From NCBI GenBank assembly GCA_030620095.1, contig JAUTXW010005208.1, positions 1 through 64,000 of the forward strand: a stretch of DNA of 64,000 nucleotides, written 5' to 3'. The notes beneath the pieces are model-generated. The model was not told the origin of the DNA. It worked only from the letters and a program-made list of their open reading frames with translations, and made no database searches. Each line of letters starts with the position of its first letter. Within the stretch, counting starts at the first letter, position 1. The stretch is from Kuschelorhynchus macadamiae (Eukaryota > Arthropoda > Insecta > Coleoptera > Curculionidae). This document shows positions 34,800-46,440 of this stretch, one piece after another. A program made the position numbers and the translations under genes.

Positions 34800-36520
34800 T
34801 TCGATAATACAATGCCACACATTATTAACGCACTACCTAAAATTACCTATAAATTTGATACAGTTTTTCTTTGGAACGAAAAGGATTTCAATAAACTTTT
34901 TTTTTAAATGGTAGCCTCATCCCTTAAACATGTAAGTGTGTCCAGAATTTTTTGCTTGATTTTATTTTTCCCATAACACAGGGGGTTGCAAAGACGTTGT
35001 CTTTCTTCTCACCTTTCTATGGAGTAAACCGAGTCTAGCAACTATTTCCAATTAAAACCAAGCTTCTATATAATAATCTTTATAAAATATAGGGCTATTT
35101 TATAAAGATTTTTTTTAATATCTTTACTTTTAGTTTTTCAAAAAGTATGTTTTATTAATTTTTGACTTATAACCTGGTGTATTAAACGTGTCGATGACTC
35201 GAATAAGGTGAAAATTTGGAAAAATATGTATAGGTAACAATTTAAAATGAAATAAACAAGACAGGAACACGTTCATTTTCACTGTATACCGGGTGTAATG
35301 TAGTAATATTATATTGTTATATAAAACATAAATGCCATAAAAACCAAACTTTGTAGTTGCATGTTTTTTTAACTTTTTCATTTTTATTCATTTTTACATT
35401 TTTATGTTTATCATTTATTAAAATACACCATTAAAATATACCATCTTATATTCGACGACCAAACGAGCGTTATGCCCAATGTAACATAATTCAAACCAAT
35501 TTATTTAACGGAAGCTTTGTGAAGTTCAGAGGAGAAATTTTCTTGACAGCCTGAACGGATTTCGTTCCTGTACGTAGCGGTTCTTTAAACAGCAAAAAGT
35601 ATATTAATGATACTTTATATAATAACATTTTATCCGAGCACGTTGTCCCATTCCCTCATTACACTGGCATTTTTGTTAATGCGCGATAATGAAAGGCCAC
35701 AAGCGGCACACGTCATAAATTAATATTTACAAAATGTAAATATTTTATTTTAAGTATGCACCGCCGCGCCGATGTGATGACGTTATTATAAGATGAGGAA
35801 ATTCGCGTTGTTTGCTGATCCTGTAGTGTGCATTTATTATTGTTATTTTAACCTGTAAATTTTTTAAAAAATATACTCATATGTTAAAAGGTTTAATAAA
35901 AACATCTTAAGTTTTTAAACAGCGTATTTCATTAAATAAGAGAAATAAAAATATGAGTGAAAAAGGATAATGTCAAACGTAAAACTATAATATATTTTGC
36001 ATATGTGAAATATCATGACTGAGATCCCAAATGGTAGTATTTTAGGACAAAAATATAATATTACATTACACCTCGTAGGCTATGAAAACTAATGTGTTTC
36101 TGCCTTGCTGATTTCACTTAAAATTAATACCTCTATATGCTCACTCAAGTTACCGACATGTACAGATTTATAGTCCACTTTTTGAAAAACCTCGTATATC
36201 CTCTAACAGTAAAGATGTTAAAACAAACAAGAAAAGAAAATATTCTCAAAAATAGGGCTATAGCTTGGTTTTAATTGGAAAATGTAAGAGCTGGTTTGCT
36301 TTACAGGGACTTTCAAAACGTAAGGAAGAAAGACGTCGTTGAAACCCCATGTGTTATAGTAAACATAAAATTGAGCAAACAATCTTAGATACACTTACAT
36401 ACTCAAGGAAAAAAGTTTATTAAAATTAAATTTTTATTCCATGAGAAAATCAGTATCAAATATATAGATAATTATAGGTGATGCGTTATTAATGCGTAGA
36501 AGTATGTATTCTTAAACAGG
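34800..36520. mobile_element. Long inverted-repeat (foldback) element, ~1.7 kb
   Basis: The arm at about 34,800-35,320 aligns with the reverse complement of about 36,040-36,520. Matching words include GCTTGGTTTTAATTGGAAA, GAAAGAC(A/G)ACGTC…TTG, GTGTTAT, AAAAGTTTATT(A/G)AAAT, GTATCAAAT.TATAG, and nearer the loop GGTGTAATGTA. Arms of roughly 480-520 bp leave a loop of only ~0.7 kb. No transposase is visible. It probably lies 5' of exon A within the host gene. Confidence 0.7.
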
Positions 36521-36535
36521 GAGAGGGATTACTTA

Positions 36536-36720
36536 TCGACCTGCCGATAGTTATTGATTTATCAATAGGTATTCCTACCTATCCATCACTGGATATCTAT
36601 CGGCATTATTGCACACCTACCGACCCTTAACGATAACTATCAATATATCGATATCTTTTTAATTTAACTATTGTTATTGCATATGTCGCTGACGTATCGA
36701 TATATCGGTAAAACGCCCAT
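36536..36720. promoter_or_regulatory. Cluster of TATCGATA-like sites
   Basis: Within ~185 bp there are at least eight TATCGA/CGATAT/CGATA words, including TATCGATATC (36,645) and GTATCGATATATCGG (36,695). TATCGATA is the DRE element bound by DREF in insects. The cluster borders the foldback element; it may be a promoter or enhancer, or a degenerate repeat. Confidence 0.4.
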
Positions 36721-37193
36721 CCGTATACCTAAATGCCTGGTATAAGCTGTGACCTATTTCGAAATTTTTGTGAGGTCTTAATAATTCGTTTATTTAGCAT
36801 CTGGCTAATAAATATAAATACAAATGTAAGTATAAACAATAACAAAGTCCATCCATTAAATTAAACGTGTAAAAATCAGCCAAATATAATGTTTATAAAA
36901 TGAATAAATAACTTAATATTAAATGTTACAGTCAAATAAAAAATGTCAAATGTAAAAATAAAAGTTAAAAATAAAGATACATTGATCTAATACAATAAAA
37001 TGAATTTAATTAATTAATTTATTTTTTTATTTATAAGAAGAAGCACACTACAGAATACAATTCTAAATGGTACTAAGGTATATAATAAATTACAAACACA
37101 ATACATAATTAAATTAGTTGTAGATATAAAAATAACATAAAATAATCGGTAAATATAAAAAAGATTGAGTGCTACAATTAAAATAGGAACAAG

Positions 37194-39960
37194 TCACTGA
37201 GCTAGTAGCTTTGTCTTTAGAGTAGGCAAACTTAATTGACAAATATCAAAATTGGAATAATGTCTATTATAATTATTCAAGATACGGTGCATGAATGCTA
37301 TAAAACCATAGTTTGTGTGATGCCATGGCTCATAGAATAAGCGTTGTTGTCTTGTGTTTCTTTGAAGGGTAAGGATTAAAACTGATCCCGTAAGAGAAAT
37401 ACAATCAACCATCCCATTCAATAATTTATACAAGAAAACCAACATGGCTTCTCTTCTTCGGACATTCAAGGCTCTTTAGACCACAAAGTAGAAGTCTGGT
37501 ACAGTATGGTATATCCTGGTATGGGAAGTGGTTTTTAGATAGTAAATATTTGGCAAATCTCTTCTGAACTCTTTCCAATCTCTCAACATTACATCTATAT
37601 GATGGGTACCAAACAATAGAACAGTACTCCAAGACACTCCTTACAAGACTATTATACAGGCACAGTATAGCCTTGGTGTCACCTATATATTTAGTATGTC
37701 GTTTTATGAAACCCAGCAAACGCAAGACCTTTAGTGTTATTTGCTCAACATGTAGATTAAAAGTTAGGGACCTGTCAAAGATAACTCCAAGATCATTTAT
37801 AGAGGTTGCTGCCGGTAGCAAGCTTTCCCCTACTAAATACTTCAGCTCAATGAGATTGGGACTTCGTGAAAATCTTACTACTTTGCACTTTCCAATGTTC
37901 AGTTCCAAATAACTTCGATCACACCAAACCACATATCTGTTGATATCTTGTTGTTAAGTCGCTGCAATCTGGAGACGACATTATAAAATTTCAGATCATC
38001 AGCATACATGAGGCAATTTGAATAGTTGAAACACGACACAACATAATTTATAAACAATAGAAACAGGACTAGACCAACATGTGATCCCTGAGGAACACCA
38101 GATGTTACTGTCACCTCTCTTGAAACCGCTCCAATAATCACCACTCGCTGTTTTCGATGCAATGCCAATATCAGATAGTTTTTTGAGCAGTAATGAATGG
38201 CAGACACTGTCAAAAGCTTTAGATACATCGGTATATATTACATCGACCTGCTTACCCGATTCGAGTGATGTTACCAAGAACTCCTGAAGTATCCCCAAAT
38301 TGGTTGCTGTAGATCGACCCTTATAAAATCCATGTTGCTGATGGCTCATATAAACTTTGTAGGAGTTAAAAATTTCATCAGATATTATTGATTCAAAAAG
38401 CTTTGGTATTACTGATAAAATACAGACGCCTCGGTAGTTGGTAACATCTGATCGATTGCAGGACTTGTATATCGGTACAAGGTTCGAAACCTTCCATACA
38501 GCAGGAAAAAGCCCTAGATCAAGTGCCTTTTCAAAAAGAACAGTCATTGGCTGAGAAAAAGAAACGCAGTTCTTCAACAACACAGGTGGCACTCCATCAA
38601 GTCCAGCGCTCTTGGATTGATCAAGGCACTTTAGTCTACTTACGATGTCGTCAGCACTAAAACTGTGTAAAACTAATCCAGTTCCAAACTCAACTGCACC
38701 TTCTCCAAAAAAAACTCTACTATGATCCTTGTAAGATGCCTGAAAATATGACGCAAAGGCAGTCGCAATGTCTTCAGGTTGGTCGAAAATAGTGTCACCA
38801 AGCCTCATTAAACCTTACAATCCCGAATCCTTCTTAAAGTTTTTTTACATGCCCAGAAATGCTTAACATTCTCAGGTATTAGATTTTCTGTGTTACAGAC
38901 GAATAATAAATAACACATGTCTGTTTAACCTCACGTCGAGCTTCTGAGTAAGTAATATAATCTCTCTCTTGTCCACTTCACACAGTTTGTTTTTATGAGC
39001 TATCAGTTTCCGCAACGTGCCACTAAACCATTTTGAATACTTTTCACTTCTAATAGTTTTCTTTGGTACATATTTATCAATCCCTTCAAAAACCCTCTCA
39101 TAAAAAATCTCAGTGATGGTATCAATATCGGTTCTCCTGCTTAAAAAAGACCAGTTCATAAAAAGCATTAAGCGCACCAAAGTCCGCTTTAAAGAATTGG
39201 TAGACATTAACGATTGTACAGTTTCTAAGCACCGGCATACATCCAAGGTTAACAGACATTTCCAGAAGAGGATGATGGGTGTTCAGGACAATCAAAGGTT
39301 GGTCACATAATTGTACAAACGTTGCATTAAACTCGTCAGAGAAAATCAAGTCCAATAGTCCATTCACGTTGTTTACGTGGTTAACCTGCTGAAACTCCAA
39401 GTAAAACATACAGTCAATTAAAAGTTCAGCGGTCTGCAATGAAATATCTTGGAGAATCAATATATTGTCCTCGAATTTCCAAGTTACATTGGGAAAGGTG
39501 AAGTCACCGCATATAATAAACTTGGATGTGTCATATCTATTTCTAAGATTTTCAGTGGTATCACAAAATTTTTGGTATGCTTCTAGATTGGACGAAGCAG
39601 GGAAATAAACACAGCACACAAGGTTCAATCTAGTCGATTGCAAACGCATCCATACATCATCATAACCAGGAACTACATTGGTACGAATCACAGAGGAAGT
39701 AAGCGTATTCAAAACTGCCACCAATACACCTCCACCGCGCTGATAATTCAATACATCGTGGCATCTGTCTCGTCGAAAAACTGTGGACGACACAGAAAAA
39801 AAATCGGAGTCCAAAAGGTCTTTATTTAGCCACGTTTCTGTCAATGCAATCGATGGAGCTCATTAATAGCTCGTCACTTTTCGTCCTAAGTCCCCTGACA
39901 TTTTGATAATAAAGAAAAATATTTACATTATCTCGAGGTGGCGGGACATGGTCGGCGCTC
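37194..39960 (-). pseudogene. CR1-like ORF2: endonuclease and reverse transcriptase
   Basis: The endonuclease starts with YYQNVRGLRTKSDELL (about 39,920), suffers a small rearrangement, then continues MTETWLNKDLLDSD, ICGDFTFPNVTW (normally GDFN), LLDLIFSDE and a THHP block. The RT follows: KSAGLDGVPPVLLKN, YRGVCILSVIPKLFE, HGFYKGRSTATNL, YTDVSKAFDSVCHSLLLKKL (37,999-38,808), then a frameshift, SGVPQGSHVG and the catalytic NCLMYADDLKFY (37,899-38,228). The tail has LGVIFDRSLTF, SVLEYCSIVWYPSY and RLERVQKRFAKYL (37,426-37,932), ending at 37,194. The enzyme nicks chromosomal DNA and copies its own RNA in place; here at least four frame breaks inactivate it. Confidence 0.85.
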
Positions 39961-41388
39961 ACTGAAAATGCGCAGACCTGTCGGCGTCACACCATTGTTA
40001 TGGCACATATCCCCGTCATTGCCATGGTTTGGGATCGCTGGAATGTTGCAGGGCTCTTCCACTGCAGTCAGTGTTGAGGTCCTGTCACACTCGCTCATTA
40101 TAGTGGAAATAATGCTCGCTACCTCATACTTATCAGAATCAGAATGTAGCATTCTACCCTCTCAGAGCATATTTAGAGGCAGAAAATGCGCATCACTGGA
40201 CTTTGTAATATGCGACGACAGTAAATTGGTTTGGTGTGTAATAATCCTATTTAAGATGGCCTCCCCAAATGCATTGAGGGACCTATCAAAACTAAGTTTG
40301 TGTTTTCGCATGTATTTAAGAGTGACTGCATGCTAAGGTTGTTAATAGGTTTCCCTTTTATTGCATTTTCGGAACTCAGAAATACAATGACATAGTCACC
40401 TCCAGAAAAACCCTTCAAAAGGGTAGCACAGTGGTAAGTGATATCTTCAAACAGTGGTCGTTTTAGTCTTTGACAATTGATATCCAATTTATGTCTTGAC
40501 TGCCTTCTAATAAGAGAGGTTAATCCCCTAACATTCTCGTCACCAACAATGAGAATGTTTCTAAATGGAAGGGCCTTAGAAGTGGCTGCAAATTGCTAGA
40601 TAAATTTGATAACATATGAACTGGATTCATTTCGGATTTTCCATTGACGGTCCCAGTCCCAAAACTGGAGATGTTAATTTTTCTTTTAACATGAATATTT
40701 CACTGTGAGCCTTTTTAAGATCCCTAACAGACAATTCGTTTTTAGCCGACAAGGTTCCAACACTCGTAAGAAGATTAGTTTTTAGCCTATTTAATTCATT
40801 GAGTTCTAAACTCAAAGAACTGTTTTTTTCTTTTGTATGATCAATTTGATCAACTAGCTCTTTGTTTCTCCCATCATTTTGAGAATATCTTTATTAAGAT
40901 TTGAAATTTCCTTCTTTAATTCTATATCTATTGTTTGTTCCGAAACTTGTTCCGCCGAGAACACAGAGTCCTGAAAATCCTGCGTACCCCTCTTCAATCT
41001 CTTTATGTAACCATCCTTACTTCTCACTTCCGTAGTAAGCCTGTCAATTTCGCCACGCAACTCACATTCAATTTGGTCCTTCCGCTTCTGTAATTTAGCT
41101 ATATGGTTTTTCCATCTTTTTACATTCCTGTTTAGACTTATCAAGAACTTCTAGTGCCCTCTGTAATTTTGGAACATTACTTAATAAGCGTTTACAATCG
41201 GAGCAACAGAAGATTGTGTTTCTCTGGACTACAGCGATAGAGTGACATTCTGTTGTTGTAACATTGGCACAACTCTTACAGGAGGTCAATTTACCAGAGT
41301 CACAATTTGCACTAAATATCTCATTATCTTGGGGTCGGGCCTTAAGAATGCAATGACATTTACAATTTGAGCAAATAAGATTAGCCAT
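39928..41388 (-). pseudogene. CR1-like ORF1: PHD-like finger, coiled coil, esterase-like domain
   Basis: The start at 41,388 (MANLICSNCKCHC) leads into a Cys/His-rich PHD-like finger (CKSCANVTTTECHSI … FCCSDC). This is followed by long coiled coil (RKDQIECELRGEIDRLTTEV; SLELNELNRLKTN) over 40,627-41,144. A segment ILIVGDENVRGL then continues YVIVFLSSENAIKG and NTNLVLIGP (40,251-40,560). The last part looks like an SGNH/GDSL-type esterase fold as known in CR1 ORF1, with GDE in place of GDS. The frame shifts at least three times. ORF1 proteins bind the element RNA. Confidence 0.7.
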
Positions 41389-41465
41389 AATCTGTTTAGT
41401 GGTAATTACTTTGAAAGTGAATCAAAAGGTATACTATGACGTCATATAACCTTAAAACGAAAATG

Positions 41466-41607
41466 GCAGCACTGGATCATCGATTTTACTGCTTGGCTGG
41501 TTGGCAACACTGATGCAAACTTGACGAAATGAAATAGCAACGTTGGATTATTGATTTTAACGCTTAACAGGTTGGCCACACTAATGCAAAATTGAAAAGA
41601 GAAGGAA
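41466..41607. repeat. Two ~71-bp tandem units in the CR1-like 5' region
   Basis: GCAGCACTGGATCATCGATTTTACTG-like sequence at 41,466 repeats as GCAACGTTGGATTATTGATTTTAACG-like sequence at 41,537. Each unit ends with a GGTTGGC(A/C)ACACT(G/A)ATGCAAA block. Tandem units at this position often act as promoter repeats in non-LTR elements. Confidence 0.75.
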
Positions 41608-41799
41608 TCAGTCCAAAGTTCGGTATGAGAAAACGCGAAATTTTTCGGAGGCAAACAAAGGCAGAGTAAACATAAAGTGATAATTAATAACAGTTCAAAA
41701 CAAACATTGCACAGTAGAGAATACAGTTTTCAAAACGAGACGAATTATTTCTACAGTTTTATTTGAAAAAAATAACAAAAATCACGTACTAAACGTAAA

Positions 41800-43770
41800 C
41801 ACAAAACAACCAAATATGTAACAAAAACCAAAAGGAAAAAAAAATCAATAAAAACAAAGAATATACAAATTTCAAAACAAACAACAAAGATATGTAATAC
41901 TTACATTTTTTATATCTACAGGTAGGGAATTAAAAATAAGTAAACCTTTATGATACCAGAATTTTCAGAACTTTTTTTGTTTTTAGTTACGTAAAAGTTT
42001 TCTTTATACCTCTTTGGATGTGAATGAACCGTTTTATTAGTAACTAATCTTTCTGTTAAGTATTCAGATGTCATGTCATTTTTAACTTTGTATACGAGTA
42101 CCATGGTCTGATACTTTAAAAACTTTTCAACAGGGAGCCAATTTGGTTTTTCCAACATTTGTTTTATAATTGTGTCCCTTTTTTCCCGTAAAATTATATG
42201 CATGGCTCTATTTTGTAGTTTTTGAAACCTGCTGATCTCATTCTTGTTTGCTAACAAAAGTACTGATGAACTAAATATTCGATGAGGTAAGGCCAAGGTA
42301 TTATAAACAGTCATTTTTGCCCATTGCGTCAATTATATACAAAATATGTTCTTTAAAATCTCTACTCTTACAGGAATCTATTCAAACTTTAAATTTTCCT
42401 GCTGAAAGTCTTTTTGTACCTTATTGTTACCTATTAGCATAAATTTTGTTTTCTGTGTATTCGGCTTGAGTGTATTTTGAAAAAAATATATTAAGGTATT
42501 ATCAGTGAACAAACAGACTGAACAACTTTTAATCACTATATCAATATCATTGATATAACCAGCATATTTATTGGACTCAAATTATCTGCCCTGGGACAAC
42601 TGTAGACATCTTTAAGAGATACAGGACTTTACCTATTTCTAGAGAAGAGTTTACTAAATGGCGAAGTGGCTTTTCAATACTAAAATAAGTGTTTTTTTAT
42701 AAAATCAGGTATATTATTAGGACTACCTTTGTTAGGCAGGGAAATTACAATATCCTGCGATCTTTAAATCTGACCAATTGAAATGAACTAAATTCGGTTA
42801 CTACACGATTTATATTTAAGACTGGCTCTATCCCTACATTAGTTTTATTAATTACTATTTACAATAGCCTTAGGATTTTTAATTATTTTGATTTTAATTT
42901 CTACCTTTTTAATATATCCCTTATTACCTTTTTTCAATGTTTTTTAACCAATTCACCTAAAGTTTCCCACATTTTCTTAGGATTATTTTTTGTCAGATGA
43001 ATCCTATTATAATAATAATTTTTCTTTTTTTCTGTAATGACTGACACAACTTTATTTCTAAGCTTTTTGTATTCTGTAACTGTTGTCTCTGTTATTAATT
43101 GCCTGTTCTAACCTTTCATTATACCATTTTTTGTAATTAGCTCTTATCACATTTTCTTTCCTTGGTGCAACCTGGTTTAAGGCCCATATTATATTGTTAT
43201 CTTCATATTTTTTATCAATGTCTACATTTCCCCAATATTTCCAATCAATTCTCATCAGTCTGTTATTCACCTCCCATAATCTATTCTACCCCTTGTACTT
43301 ATAGTTAAATCAATTATCACGCCATACTGAATATTTACATTAACAATCAAATGATCACTAATACATGGCGTTTCCGATACTGAGATGTGTAAAATATCCG
43401 CATTATTTGTTAAAACTAAGTCATTAATACTTCCCACTGTATTAGTTGGGTGCGTAAATGTTTCAACTGTTTGTTGAAAGCCTACATCGCTAAGAATGTT
43501 TTTGAGATTTACTGAATAAGTGCTATTAGACAACCAATCTATATAAAAATCACCCACAATTATAACTAGATGCATGTTATCTGACAATTCCTCACACTTT
43601 TGGGCAAAAAAATCTAAACTTTGCATTTGGAGAATAATACAAACAGCCAAATATATGTCTGAGCTGTCGCTCTCTACCCTAATAATTCTATATACTACTA
43701 TTTCTATTTCAAAATTGCTAATATTTTCTGTAAGTCTAGTTTTGGTTAAATAAACATCTATTGGACACAT
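41800..43770 (-). pseudogene. Second minus-strand non-LTR element: EN, RT fragments, C-terminus
   Basis: The endonuclease part (43,267-43,770) shows LTKTRLTENI, LVIIVGDFYIDWLSN, VGSINDLVLTN and CISDHLIVNV, with the SDH catalytic histidine intact. A linker with YKKWYNERLEQAINNRDNSY follows (43,058-43,270). RT is heavily deleted: HLVNSSLEIGKVLYLLKMST (about 42,640) and YINDIDIVIK…LFTDNTLIYF, where YADD is degraded to FTDN (about 42,510). The C-terminal block SRFQKLQNRAMHIILREKRD, with PNWLPVEKFLKYQTMVLVYK, is open (41,916-42,332). The 3' UTR runs to about 41,750 and contains AAATAAAAC. It lies directly 5' of the CR1-like element in the same orientation. Confidence 0.75.
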
Positions 43771-43929
43771 TTACAATAAGATCATGAAATTGATCAAATT
43801 TAGACAGCAAGCTTTGTGAACTCTTTAATATTAAGAAATTCCTAAAAAATATCCATTGCTTACAGAATTATTAGCATTATTACTTAAATGTAATTAAAAA
43901 TGTTTTGGTTTTAATTTTTGTATCTATAT

Positions 43930-44030
43930 ATTCTTTCATTCGCCAATGAACACAGGTCGGGTATAAATACCTGCACTCTGATCATCAGAGTTCATTCAGT
44001 GTTTTAATCTAACAAGATGTAAGATATGAA
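43930..44030 (+). mobile_element. Possible Penelope-like terminal-repeat fragment
   Basis: GGTCGGGTATAAATACCTGC and TTCATTCAGTGTTTTAATC resemble, in order and spacing, GTAGGGTATAAAGGCCTGCC and CATTCAATGTTCAGATC at the Penelope end near 14,312-14,360. No coding sequence accompanies it. Confidence 0.4.
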
Positions 44031-44370
44031 TTAGTTTGCTTCATATTTGCATGTATAATTTTGAACAGTTTATGAGGTCACCTATTTCTCTTCTTTCACT
44101 GATCTTTCAACATCTAATTGTGTATCTTCTCTGGGCATTTTCCAACTCAAGAATATTCAATATTAAAATAGTAAGGGTTTCATAAGGTGTGACAGTACTC
44201 GATTTTTGGTCAAAAATCAAGGATCATAGTGGGATAAAATGGTTAGATTTTGGTAAAAATCCAATACGACGGAAGAAAATGGCAGCGTTGCAAACTATAA
44301 AAAAAATCAATATGATGAACTTCAAAATTTGCACATAAATGTTCATATCATTTCATTATGACTAAGTATA

Positions 44371-45211
44371 TGGCGGCCAAGCAACGTTAAAAGCGTTGAA
44401 CTGCCAGTATGATCTCGGTCCAGGACTGCTGTGACACTCTGGAAAGACTGGCAATGATAAAAAGAGTAGAACTCATTTGGGTTCCTAGTCAATGTGGAAT
44501 AACAGGAAACGAGAAAGCGGATGAGCTAGCTAAGCTTGGAGCCAACTTACCACCCATAGGACCTGAACCATAAATGATTGGGCATTTCAGACTCTTTCTA
44601 GGGAGTAGCTCTCCTATAACAAAGGAATGCAGACCAAAGATTTCGTCGCGGGACCTGATAAGGCCAAAATGGCCTGGTTGCCTACTAGAAGTAAGCGAAC
44701 CATTAGCTCTCCTACAGGGGTGCTAACAGGTCACTGCCATTTAAGGAGACACCTAGCACTGCTATGAATAGAAGAGGATTCGACCAGCATCGCATGCGTT
44801 GAGGTGGAGGAAACTCCACTACACTATTTACGTAGGTGCGAAGCTGAGCCAGACTGCGGCAAGACATTTTTTGAGGTTCGGTGCTGCAAAGGGAAGTTAT
44901 TAAGGACCTATCTTGGAAGGGCATCCTGGCCTATATTAATAGGTCTGAAAGGTTCAAGGACGCTGGGGCGGTAGTATAAGTGGTTGGGGGGTGAGATCTT
45001 GGGGTAAGCCGTAAGGGCCAGATTTGGCCTACCGGCAAAATCAAAAAAATCGGAATTTACCGATAATGCTACTAATGAACTGTTGTTGTGGGGATAAAAA
45101 AGCAAAACTAGTACAGGGGATCATTGCTTTACCACAAAAATTTTTGAGAATTTACAGCAATTAACGAATCTTTCTTCTTCCAATTCATAAAGGGAGCAAC
45201 ACTGGAGATTT
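44371..45211 (+). pseudogene. I/LOA-like non-LTR element 3' end: RNase H and zinc knuckle
   Basis: The plus strand reads ALKALN, RVELIWVPSQCGITGNEKAD and ELAKLGANLPPIGPEP (44,371-44,570), an RNase H domain as found after RT in I/LOA-type elements. A C-terminal section with TGHCHLRRHLALL and EETPLHYLRRCEAE (44,720-44,840) follows. From 44,868 the sequence is a ~345-bp 3' part that recurs inverted at 46,066-46,440. RT and endonuclease are missing. The 3' end at GGAGATTT has no A-tail. Confidence 0.7.
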
Positions 45212-45297
45212 ATCCACACTTCAATATTATTGAAAAACTCATTAAGAATAGAATGTTGTTCGTCCTGAATCGCCAAGGAGTTTTAACCAGTGCTACA

Positions 45298-45565
45298 CAC
45301 AGCTACAGCCACTGGTGGAGATAAAGGGGATATATCCCCTCAAGACTTTTTGAGTATAGCAAAATTTTAAAAAATCTTTTTAATTTTTTCTTTTGGTAAA
45401 ATTTTTACTATGAAAATAGTTTTGCAATATCTGTTTACTCTGATATTTTTCCATAATCTCTTTAGTTAATGTACATTAACAACTTGCAACCGTGCTGAAA
45501 AATAATTATCCCCCCCCTCCCCAAGCGCTAACTCTGGCTACCTTACTGGTTCTAACTGGTGAACA
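45298..45565. mobile_element. ~265-bp insertion, possibly hAT-like MITE
   Basis: This DNA interrupts the RT frame exactly between …VLTS and EQFGF. The flanks AACCAGTG and AACTGGTG could be a decayed 8-bp target duplication. Near the ends are GGGGATATATCCCC and CCCCCCCTCCCCAAGCGC, loosely like hAT ends. No coding capacity. Confidence 0.35.
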
Positions 45566-46065
45566 GTTTGGGTTTCAACCAACAAGAGTATGAGTGATGC
45601 CATATTTGCATTTTTGGAAAAGCTTTACCAAAGCCTTAACATCTGTGACTTATCTAAAGCTTTCTAACATTGTGAACCACAAAAAAATTGCTACTTGTGC
45701 TTGAAAAATATGGCTTTAAGGGCACATTGCTAGAATGGTTTAAGTCATATCTGGAAGAACGTAAAAGGGTAGTTTATATTAGAAATCTTAGGCCCGAGGC
45801 GGAGAGGATACCATCTGGTGTGCCTCAAGGCTCTGTATTTGGACCTCTTCTCTTTATTCTGTATATCAATCTGGCATTTCAGGACATCCAGGGAAAATTC
45901 ACACACCCTGTTGATGGCACCGCTATCCTGTGGCACAATATTGATAAAGAGCCGCTGTTTTGGCGGATTTCTGCAAGGGTTAAAGAATGGTGTAACAGCA
46001 AGTGTCTGAGTTTAAGTTAAATTTTGCATCGTTGGTTTTGGCTGTGAAATCAACCATTTGAGTCC

Positions 46066-46440
46066 AAATCTCCAATGTTGCTCCCTTTATGAATTGGAAG
46101 AAGAAAGACTCATTAATTGCTGTCGCCAAGGATTTTACATCATGGTCCGGTAAATTCTCAAAAATTTTTGTGGTAAAGCAATAATCGCCTGTACTAGTTT
46201 TGCATTTTTATCCCCACAACAACAGTTCATTAGTAACATTATCGGTAAATTCCGATTTTTTTGATTTTGCCGGTAGGTCAAATCTGGCCCTTGCGGTTTA
46301 CCCCAAGATCTCACCCCCCCAACCATTTATACTACCGCCCCAGCATCCTTGAACCTTCCAGACCTATTAATATAGGCCAGGATGCCCTTCCAAGATAGGT
46401 CCTTAATAACTTCCCTTTGCAGCACCGAACCTCGAAAAAA
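46066..46440 (-). mobile_element. Inverted second copy of the I/LOA-like 3' end
   Basis: The reverse complement matches 44,868-45,211 at an estimated ~95% and carries 28-30 bp that the other copy lacks (after GAGAATTTAC). It begins at TTTTTTCGAGGTTCGG, so it is a 5'-truncated copy inserted in opposite orientation inside the neighbouring RT element. Confidence 0.8.

Larger units (their letters stand above)
37010..41690 (-). mobile_element. Near-full-length CR1-like non-LTR retrotransposon, degraded
   Basis: Minus-strand order: a 5' region with two ~71-bp tandem units (41,466-41,607), ORF1 (39,928-41,388), ORF2 with endonuclease, RT and C-terminal tail (37,194-39,960), and a 3' UTR ending in an AATTAATT-rich tail near 37,015. 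ORF1 carries a PHD-like finger plus an esterase-like domain, a pairing established for CR1-clade elements. It is the most complete retroelement in the window, yet both ORFs contain frameshifts. Confidence 0.8.
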
